Positions 6,694 through 11,261 of a DNA stretch of 11,261 nucleotides are shown here, one piece after another (the first letter of the stretch is position 1; each line of letters opens with the position of its first letter). The translations under genes were made by a program, and so were the position numbers. This DNA comes from Zoogloeaceae bacterium. GTDB taxonomy: Bacteria; Pseudomonadota; Gammaproteobacteria; Burkholderiales; Rhodocyclaceae. The DNA lies in the NCBI GenBank assembly GCA_031259605.1, contig JAIRLE010000150.1, forward strand, positions 1 through 11,261. Direction: 5' to 3'. The notes under the pieces are model-generated. The model was not told the origin of the DNA, ran no database searches, and saw nothing but the letters and a program-made list of their open reading frames with translations.

Positions 6694-7671
6694 ATGAACA
6701 CCGCCGATACGCCCGACAGCCCGAATTCCAGCTGGGAGCGCAAGACTCTGGAAAACCTGGTCTTTGCCGCATTGAAGGAACAGCGCGCCAAACGGCGCTG
6801 GGGTATTTTTTTCAAGCTCGTCACGCTGGCTTATTTTTTCATCCTGCTGGCCGTGCTGGCGGGATGGCAGGCGGATCGCGAGTCGGCAGGCGACGCGCGG
6901 CATACGGCGCTCATCAACCTGCAGGGCGTCATCGACGCGCAGGGCGAGGTAACGGCGGAACGCATCAACTCCGCCCTCAAGTCCGCCTTTGAAAACCGGA
7001 ATACGGCAGGCGTCATCCTGCGCATCAACAGCCCTGGCGGATCGCCGGTGCAGTCGGGGATGATTTATGACGAAATTCGCCGCCAGAGGGTGCTGCATCC
7101 CGATATTCCCCTGTATGCCGTGGTGGAGGACATCTGCGCCTCCGGCGCGTATTTCGTCGCGGCGGCGGCGGATGGGGTTTATGTCAATCAATCCAGTCTG
7201 GTCGGCTCCATTGGCGTGCTGATCGACAGTTTCGGCTTTACCGGCGCAATGGAAAAAATGGGCGTGGAGCGCCGCCTGATGACCGCCGGAGAAAGCAAGG
7301 GCTTTCTCGATCCCTTCTCGCCTATGAAGCCGGAAGACAAGGCGCATGTCGAAGCCCTGCTGACGGAAATTCACCAGCAGTTCATCGGCGCGGTGCGCGC
7401 TGGACGGGGTACGCGCCTGAAAGAGTCGCCGGAAATGTTTTCCGGACTCGTCTGGAGTGGCGCAAAAAGCGTGGAATTGGGTCTGGCGGATGCGCTGGGC
7501 ACGACTGACAGCGTGGCGCGCGAGGTGATCAAGGCAGAAAAAATCGTCGATTTCTCGATCAAGGAAAACTTTGCCGAGCGCTTTGCCAAGCGCCTGGGCG
7601 CGGATGCCGCCACCGGCTTTGGCCAGTCCCTGAAGCAACAGATGACAAAGGCGCAGAAGGCGCTGAACTGA
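6694..7671 (+). CDS. sppA: Short-form signal peptide peptidase, S49 family
   Basis: Membrane-anchored serine protease of the SppA 36-kDa type, thought to degrade cleaved signal peptides in or at the inner membrane. From ATG 6694 it has 325 residues, as usual for this one-domain form. A cytoplasmic N-terminus of about 36 residues precedes one membrane helix (about 37-58, FFKLVTLAYFFILLAVLAGW), and the protease domain then faces the periplasm. The nucleophile is S150 in DICASGAYF and the general base is K202 in GESKGFLDPF. The 52-residue gap is the same as in the Bacillus subtilis enzyme (Ser147/Lys199). INSPGGSP (111-118) and GSIGVL (171-176) are also family-typical. An upstream in-frame ATG (6631) is unlikely to be used; GGAAA lies 8 bases before 6694. 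The gene is 93 bases after the HAD gene and ends before a shared terminator. Confidence 0.95.
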   Translation: MNTADTPDSPNSSWERKTLENLVFAALKEQRAKRRWGIFFKLVTLAYFFILLAVLAGWQADRESAGDARHTALINLQGVIDAQGEVTAERINSALKSAFENRNTAGVILRINSPGGSPVQSGMIYDEIRRQRVLHPDIPLYAVVEDICASGAYFVAAAADGVYVNQSSLVGSIGVLIDSFGFTGAMEKMGVERRLMTAGESKGFLDPFSPMKPEDKAHVEALLTEIHQQFIGAVRAGRGTRLKESPEMFSGLVWSGAKSVELGLADALGTTDSVAREVIKAEKIVDFSIKENFAERFAKRLGADAATGFGQSLKQQMTKAQKALN

Positions 7672-7693
7672 CTTGCGCCAGAGTTTTCTCCCG

Positions 7694-7720
7694 AAAAAAC
7701 GCCAGGCAAGCCTGGCGTTT
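7694..7720. terminator. Bidirectional intrinsic terminator
   Basis: The stem aaacgccagg (7697-7706) pairs with cctggcgttt (7711-7720) around a 4-base loop. On the minus strand the hairpin runs into TTTTTT (complement of 7694-7699), a good terminator for the cytochrome gene ending at 7750. On the plus strand a shorter GTTTGT follows, for the S49 gene ending at 7671. It sits exactly in the convergent gap. Confidence 0.88.
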
Positions 7721-7749
7721 GTACTTGGGCCAACCTGGACGGACGAACT

Positions 7750-8379
7750 TCAACGCAAGCCGCTGGCGTATTCGGAAACGGACTTGATGTCGTTGTCGGT
7801 AAGCCGTTCGGCAATGGCGCGCATCATGCCTTCCGGGTCATTGGCGCGCTCGCCGTTGCGAAAGCGTTGCAGTTGCAAGGCGAGATAGGACGGAAGCTGC
7901 CCGGAAAGACGGGGATACTGGACGGGCAGTCCTTGACCGGACGCGCCGTGACAGCCCGAACACGCGGGGATGGCCTTGGCGGCGTCACCCGCGCGCCAGA
8001 GTTTCTTGCCGCGCTCGATCAGGTCAGGCTGCGTGGCGGCGGAGGGCGTCACGATTTGCCTGGCGTACCAGTTTGCGATGGCGCGCGCGTCTTCATCCGT
8101 GGCAACGGTGTAGGCCATGCCGGTCATTTCCGGGTCGTTGCGTCCGCCCGCCTTGAAGTCGCGCAGTTGCTTGATGAGGTAATCGGGAACCTGGCCGGAA
8201 AGATGCGGGTATTTGGCCGGGTCGGCGCTGACGCCGGTTTCGCCATGACATTGTGTGCAAACGGCTTCAACAAGCATGGGAGCCGCATTGGGATCGGCGG
8301 GCGCGGGAGCGGTTTCCTGCGCCGCGACATTCAAACCAAAGCCGGCGGCGACAAGCGCCAGCGCCATTGTGCGCATCAT
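7750..8379 (-). CDS. Periplasmic dihaem cytochrome c, cytochrome c4 type
   Basis: Periplasmic electron carrier with two homologous class I haem c domains, as in cytochrome c4, which passes electrons from the bc1 complex to terminal oxidases. From ATG 8379 it has 209 residues. MMRTMALALVAAGFGLNVAA is a Sec signal peptide, probably cut near AAQE. Domain 1 has CTQCH (41-45) with a likely Met ligand in EMTGM (85 or 88). Domain 2 has CSGCH (140-144) with a likely Met in EGMMRAI (185 or 186). The paired segments YPHLSGQVPDYL and YPRLSGQLPSYL show the internal duplication. The frame opens at 8421, but AAGGAG at 8387-8392 fixes 8379; the tandem ATG at 8376 is a close alternative. It is divergent from engB. 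The resB/ccsA cytochrome-maturation genes often found beside this gene in related bacteria are not downstream here. Confidence 0.95.
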   Translation of the reverse strand: MMRTMALALVAAGFGLNVAAQETAPAPADPNAAPMLVEAVCTQCHGETGVSADPAKYPHLSGQVPDYLIKQLRDFKAGGRNDPEMTGMAYTVATDEDARAIANWYARQIVTPSAATQPDLIERGKKLWRAGDAAKAIPACSGCHGASGQGLPVQYPRLSGQLPSYLALQLQRFRNGERANDPEGMMRAIAERLTDNDIKSVSEYASGLR

Positions 8380-8386
8380 GAGGAGA

Positions 8387-8392
8387 CTCCTT
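8387..8392 (-). promoter_or_regulatory. Shine-Dalgarno deciding the cytochrome c start
   Basis: On the minus strand AAGGAG lies 7 bases before ATG 8379. The longer frame starting at 8421 has no purine-rich site and would put charged residues ahead of the signal peptide. Confidence 0.8.
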
Positions 8393-8432
8393 TGTGCAAA
8401 CGAAAAATCCCGATGAGACATTCGTCTGATCG

Positions 8433-8462
8433 TTGATATTTACAAACCTGTTATTCTATAGC
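8433..8462 (+). promoter_or_regulatory. Possible sigma70 promoter of engB-hemB
   Basis: TTGATA (8433-8438, 5 of 6) and TATAGC (8457-8462, 4 of 6) are separated by 18 bp in a locally AT-rich stretch between the divergent cytochrome and engB genes. The leader before ATG 8488 would be about 20 bases. Confidence 0.35.
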
Positions 8463-8487
8463 AATTCGTTGTTTCTGGTTGCAGACG

Positions 8488-9105
8488 ATGCCTCTTTTGC
8501 AGCAAGTCGTTTTTTTCACCACGGTCGCCCACTTGCGTGACCTGCCGACGGATGCCGTTGCCGAAGTGGCTTTTGCCGGGCGTTCCAACGCGGGCAAGTC
8601 TTCCGCCATCAACACCCTGGCCGGACGCGTCCGGCTTGCCTTCGTGAGCAAGACGCCAGGGCGTACCCAGCATCTCAACTACTTTACGGTTGCTCCTGGC
8701 AAATATCTGGTGGATCTGCCAGGTTATGGCTTTGCCAAAACGCCGGAGGCCATCCAGGGGCAATGGGGAAAGTTGCTCGTACCCTACCTGGAAGGCCGCG
8801 CGCCGCTGAAAGGACTGTTGATCATCATGGATTGCCGCCACCCGATGACGGAACTGGATTGCCGCATGTTGAACTGGTTCGCGCCTACCGGACGCCCCTT
8901 GCATGTCCTGCTCTCCAAGGCCGACAAACTCTCCCGGCAGGCGCAGAACGCCGCGCTTGCCAAAGTGCGCGCCGCCTTGCAGCCGCTGGGCGCGCAATGC
9001 TCGGCGCAGTTGTTTTCCAGCCTGAAAAAAACCGGCGTTGCCGAATGTGAAAGTGTGCTGGCGCGTTGGCTGGAACTTGTCCCCCGGGATGACTCCGCAT
9101 CCTGA
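8488..9105 (+). CDS. engB: Ribosome biogenesis GTP-binding protein EngB (YsxC/YihA)
   Basis: TRAFAC-class GTPase needed for assembly of the 50S ribosomal subunit; cytosolic and usually essential. The 205 residues fit the family. GTPase motifs in order: G1 GRSNAGKSS (31-39), G2 threonine in TPGRTQHLNY (56-65), G3 DLPGYG (76-81), G4 SKADKL (143-148) and G5-like FSSLKKTG (176-183). The opening MPLLQQVVFFTTVAHLRDLP matches the usual proteobacterial N-terminus, so I chose ATG 8488 over the in-frame TTG at 8479. Neither has a clear Shine-Dalgarno. It is followed after 24 bases by hemB and is probably co-transcribed with it. Nothing is missing. Confidence 0.97.
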   Translation: MPLLQQVVFFTTVAHLRDLPTDAVAEVAFAGRSNAGKSSAINTLAGRVRLAFVSKTPGRTQHLNYFTVAPGKYLVDLPGYGFAKTPEAIQGQWGKLLVPYLEGRAPLKGLLIIMDCRHPMTELDCRMLNWFAPTGRPLHVLLSKADKLSRQAQNAALAKVRAALQPLGAQCSAQLFSSLKKTGVAECESVLARWLELVPRDDSAS

Positions 9106-9116
9106 TTTCTTTTCAT

Positions 9117-9120
9117 GAGG
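9117..9120 (+). promoter_or_regulatory. Ribosome-binding site supporting hemB start at 9130
   Basis: GAGG lies 9 bases before ATG 9130. The alternative in-frame ATG at 9115 overlaps this site and has no purine-rich stretch before it. Confidence 0.55.
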
Positions 9121-9129
9121 CTCTGTTTC

Positions 9130-10143
9130 ATGTCCGTTGTCGCCCATTTTCCTGCTGCCCGTATGCGCCGCATGCGCCGCGATGATTTTTCCCGCCGCCT
9201 GATGCGCGAATCCGTTCTGACGCCGGATGATCTGATCTACCCTGTCTTCGTGCTCGATGGGGAAAAACGTGAGGAAGCCGTGCCTTCCATGCCCGGCATT
9301 ACGCGCCAAAGCATCGACCTGCTGCTGCAAACGGCGGAACAGGCCGCGGAACTGGGCATTCCCGCCCTCGCGCTGTTTCCCGTGATTGACGCGCGCCTGA
9401 AGTCGCCGGACGCAAGAGAAGCCTATTGCCCTGATGGTCTTGTGCCGCGTGTCGTGCGCGCCCTGAAAAAGCGTCTTCCGGAACTGGGCGTGATTACCGA
9501 CGTGGCGCTCGACCCTTACACCAGTCATGGGCAAGATGGGTTGATTGATCCCGGCGATCCGCGCGGCTACGTGCAAAATGACGAGACGTTGGAAGTGCTG
9601 GCGCGCCAGGCCCGCGTCCACGCTGAAGCGGGGGCCGATGTGGTCGCGCCCTCGGACATGATGGACGGGCGCATCGGGCGCATTCGCGCGGAGCTGGATG
9701 GCGCGGGACACATTCACACCCGCATCCTCGCCTATTCCGCCAAATACGCTTCCGCCTTCTACGGCCCCTTCCGGGATGCCGTCGGCTCGGCGGCCAATCT
9801 GGGCAAGGGCGACAAGGCCACCTACCAGATGGACCCCGGCAACGGCGACGAGGCCCTGCGCGAAGTCGCGCTCGATCTGGCAGAAGGCGCGGACATGGTG
9901 ATGGTCAAGCCCGGAATGCCGTATCTGGACGTCGTGCGCCGGGTAAAAGACGCCTTTCTCGTGCCTACCTACGCTTATCAGGTCAGCGGCGAATACGCGA
10001 TGCTGAAAGCCGCCGCACAAAATGGCTGGCTGGACGAGAGGTCTGTGGCGCTGGAAGCCTTGCTCGGCTTCAAACGCGCCGGAGCGGATGGCATTCTCAC
10101 CTACTTTGCGCTCGCTGCCGCGCGCTGGCTGCGCGATCGCTGA
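9130..10143 (+). CDS. hemB: Delta-aminolevulinic acid dehydratase (porphobilinogen synthase)
   Basis: Condenses two 5-aminolevulinate molecules into porphobilinogen, the second committed step of haem synthesis; a cytosolic, usually octameric enzyme. From ATG 9130 it has 337 residues. The two active-site lysines are K205 in AYSAKYASAFYGPFRDA and K260 (Schiff base) in MVMVKPGMPYLD, the same numbers as I recall for the Pseudomonas aeruginosa enzyme. The metal loop DVALDPYTSHGQDG (124-137) has Asp where zinc-dependent forms have Cys, so this is the Mg-dependent aspartate-type enzyme. The N-terminal RMRRMRRDDFSRRLMRE is also typical. A start at 9115 would add five residues but lacks a ribosome-binding site. 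It follows engB by 24 bases and precedes the next gene by 6, so the three plus-strand genes probably form one transcript. Confidence 0.98.
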   Translation: MSVVAHFPAARMRRMRRDDFSRRLMRESVLTPDDLIYPVFVLDGEKREEAVPSMPGITRQSIDLLLQTAEQAAELGIPALALFPVIDARLKSPDAREAYCPDGLVPRVVRALKKRLPELGVITDVALDPYTSHGQDGLIDPGDPRGYVQNDETLEVLARQARVHAEAGADVVAPSDMMDGRIGRIRAELDGAGHIHTRILAYSAKYASAFYGPFRDAVGSAANLGKGDKATYQMDPGNGDEALREVALDLAEGADMVMVKPGMPYLDVVRRVKDAFLVPTYAYQVSGEYAMLKAAAQNGWLDERSVALEALLGFKRAGADGILTYFALAAARWLRDR

Positions 10144-10149
10144 AACGAC

Positions 10150-11133
10150 ATGTGGAACGCGTCCTGCGTTTCGCCGCTTTCGCGGGTTGTGCGCCTGTTT
10201 GCCCTGCAATTCCTGGCCGCCTTCATCACTTGGGGACTGGGCGGGCTGCTTGCCGTCGCCGTCCGGGGCGCAATCGCGCTTACCATCGAACCGTTGCGGA
10301 CGGCAGGATGGTTGCTGTGGGTTTGTCCGTTCATCGGGGCAATCGCGGCGTTGATGATCGCTTGCCTGCCGCGACAGACTTGGCGATTTTGGCAGAATGC
10401 CCTGCTTTCGCTCTGCGTTCCATTCTTTTGTTTCATATGGCTGTGTCTGGATTCGCCATTGTTCGGCTGTCTGGCTATCGGCACGACTGCCGCGCTGCTT
10501 GCCTGCTTTCTGGACGAGCCTTGGTGGTGGCGGTTGATTCATTTTCTTTTCGCGCCAATGATTTGGGCGGCGCGGCAACTTTCCATTTCCCCATTCTGGC
10601 ATCTGGCGGCCTTCGTGTTGCTGCTTTTGGTATTTCGCGGCGCGGCGAGCGGGCGGATACCCTTGTTCCTGAGCGGCGAGCCTGCCGCCCGGCGCCTTGC
10701 TGCTCTGCTGCCCGGCGAAGCGGCGATGCTGGATGTCGGCGCGGGGGTTGCCAGCCTGCTTTTGCCGCTCGCCCGCCTGCGTCCCGATTTGCGCCTGACC
10801 GGCATTGAAAACGCGCCGCTGCCCTGGATCGTCGGCTGGCTGCGCACCCGCAATACCAAGATAGACTGGCGCTGGGGCGATTTCTGGCGGCATTCCCTGT
10901 CGCCCTATCCAGCGGTGTATTGCTTTCTCTCGCCCGCGCCCATGCCGGAACTCTGGCAAAAAGCCCGCAAGGAGATGCGATCGGAAAGCCTGTTCATCAG
11001 CAACGCCTTTCCGGTTCCCGATGTCAAGCCTGAAATGCCGCTTGGCGCGGAAAGCGGTCCGGCGCTATATGTCTATCGCGTCCCCAACGCTGGAGCAAAA
11101 ATTAGCGACAGCCCTTCAGGGCTGCCGGTCTGA
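10150..11133 (+). CDS. Membrane-anchored class I SAM methyltransferase-like protein
   Basis: 327 residues in two parts. The first (about 12-165) is hydrophobic with five or six predicted membrane segments, for example LFALQFLAAFITWGLGGLL (17-35), WLLWVCPFIGAIAALMIACL (54-73) and HLAAFVLLLLVF (151-162). The second looks like a Rossmann methyltransferase: motif I MLDVGAGVASLLLPLA (193-208), an acidic E220 at the end of the next strand, and GDFW (243-246) further on. Substrate is unknown. The ATG is 6 bases after the hemB stop with a weak ribosome-binding site, so translation is probably coupled to hemB. Oddly, the last 12 codons (AKISDSPSGLPV) and the stop lie in repeat copy 2; the native protein probably once ended near LYVYRV (306-311). 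An inactive or non-methyltransferase role is possible. Confidence 0.75.
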   Translation: MWNASCVSPLSRVVRLFALQFLAAFITWGLGGLLAVAVRGAIALTIEPLRTAGWLLWVCPFIGAIAALMIACLPRQTWRFWQNALLSLCVPFFCFIWLCLDSPLFGCLAIGTTAALLACFLDEPWWWRLIHFLFAPMIWAARQLSISPFWHLAAFVLLLLVFRGAASGRIPLFLSGEPAARRLAALLPGEAAMLDVGAGVASLLLPLARLRPDLRLTGIENAPLPWIVGWLRTRNTKIDWRWGDFWRHSLSPYPAVYCFLSPAPMPELWQKARKEMRSESLFISNAFPVPDVKPEMPLGAESGPALYVYRVPNAGAKISDSPSGLPV

Positions 11134-11258
11134 CTCCATTGGGAAGGGGGTTCTCTCCCCTCGAGAATGGCCGCGGTCGAAAACCCCGCCCCCGCCGGGG
11201 TTTCGACCGTAGCGCCGTTCTTTACGGCGGGGGTTCAAAACCGAGTTGGGTTTTAGAT
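11094..11258 (+). repeat. Multi-hairpin dispersed repeat, copy 2
   Basis: Second copy of the element at 114-279, same orientation. The first ~31 bases, through the ttca-loop hairpin, are identical to copy 1; the rest carries scattered substitutions and one-base indels. Hairpin 1 (11106-11127) has one mismatch, hairpin 2 (11136-11170) is degraded in the middle, hairpin 3 (11175-11208) keeps its ggtcgaaa/tttcgacc arms, and hairpin 4 (11213-11229) has a 6-bp stem, better than in copy 1. The 5' end overlaps the 3' end of the methyltransferase-like gene. The alignment stops 3 bases before the window edge, so the true outer boundary is uncertain. Confidence 0.85.
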
Positions 11259-11261
11259 TAA

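Noticed and set aside
5797..7638. 613-codon minus-strand frame, and similar long antisense frames at 1962-2876, 2972-4039 and 4116-5372
   Set aside because: All are antisense shadows of the HAD, sppA, pilD, pilC and pilB genes, with low-complexity translations.
8440..10959. Very long open frame (839 codons) on the minus strand
   Set aside because: It lies antisense to engB, hemB and the methyltransferase-like gene, all recognisable. The protein is Arg/Gln/His-rich with no fold; it is a product of codon bias.
114..11258. Composite transposon or integron bounded by the two repeats
   Set aside because: No transposase or integrase is inside, the cargo is core genes, and the copies are diverged. 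No target-site duplication can be assessed because the right edge is at the window end.
1..11261. CRISPR array, toxin-antitoxin, retron or anti-phage defence system
   Set aside because: No spaced direct-repeat array, reverse transcriptase, nuclease or toxin-antitoxin pair is present; every substantial gene is assigned to housekeeping, pilus or electron-transport functions, or is unassigned without defence features.

Overview
The window reads as a stretch of proteobacterial chromosome, most likely betaproteobacterial. The pilB-pilC-pilD order, the HAD phosphatase next to a short S49 peptidase, the cytochrome c4-type dihaem protein divergent from engB, and the Mg-type hemB after engB are all arrangements I associate with Betaproteobacteria (Rhodocyclales/Neisseriales/Nitrosomonadales-like). 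Lineage is inferred from gene content only; no rRNA gene is present. Base composition and protein style look uniform, and I see no transposase, integrase, phage, tRNA, rRNA or CRISPR array.

Layout. Positions 1-277 are non-coding: a 10-bp palindrome, then the first copy of a ~166-bp multi-hairpin repeat whose end contains the ribosome-binding site and start codon of galE (278-1297, +). Convergent to galE, on the minus strand, lie a small secreted protein of unknown function (1334-1678) and, further upstream on that strand, the type IV pilus genes pilD, pilC and pilB (1872-5720), which form one transcription unit in the order pilB-pilC-pilD. A 226-bp divergent intergenic region separates pilB from a HAD phosphatase (5947-6600, +) and a short SppA-type S49 membrane peptidase (6694-7671, +). 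That gene converges on a dihaem cytochrome c (7750-8379, -) across a clear bidirectional terminator. Divergent from the cytochrome are engB, hemB and a membrane-anchored SAM methyltransferase-like gene (8488-11133, +). The window ends in a second, diverged copy of the multi-hairpin repeat, which supplies the last codons and stop of the methyltransferase-like gene.

Function. pilB/pilC/pilD supply the extension ATPase, the inner-membrane platform and the prepilin peptidase of type IV pili. galE makes UDP-galactose for surface polysaccharide or LPS. The cytochrome serves periplasmic electron transfer, hemB makes the porphyrin precursor for haem, and engB acts in large-subunit ribosome assembly. 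These are ordinary core functions.

The least explained element is the structured direct repeat at both ends of the window. It is about 80-85% identical by eye, same orientation, about 11 kb apart, and built of consecutive hairpins. One copy forms the translation start of a gene and the other the end of a gene. I found no convincing undescribed multi-gene system.
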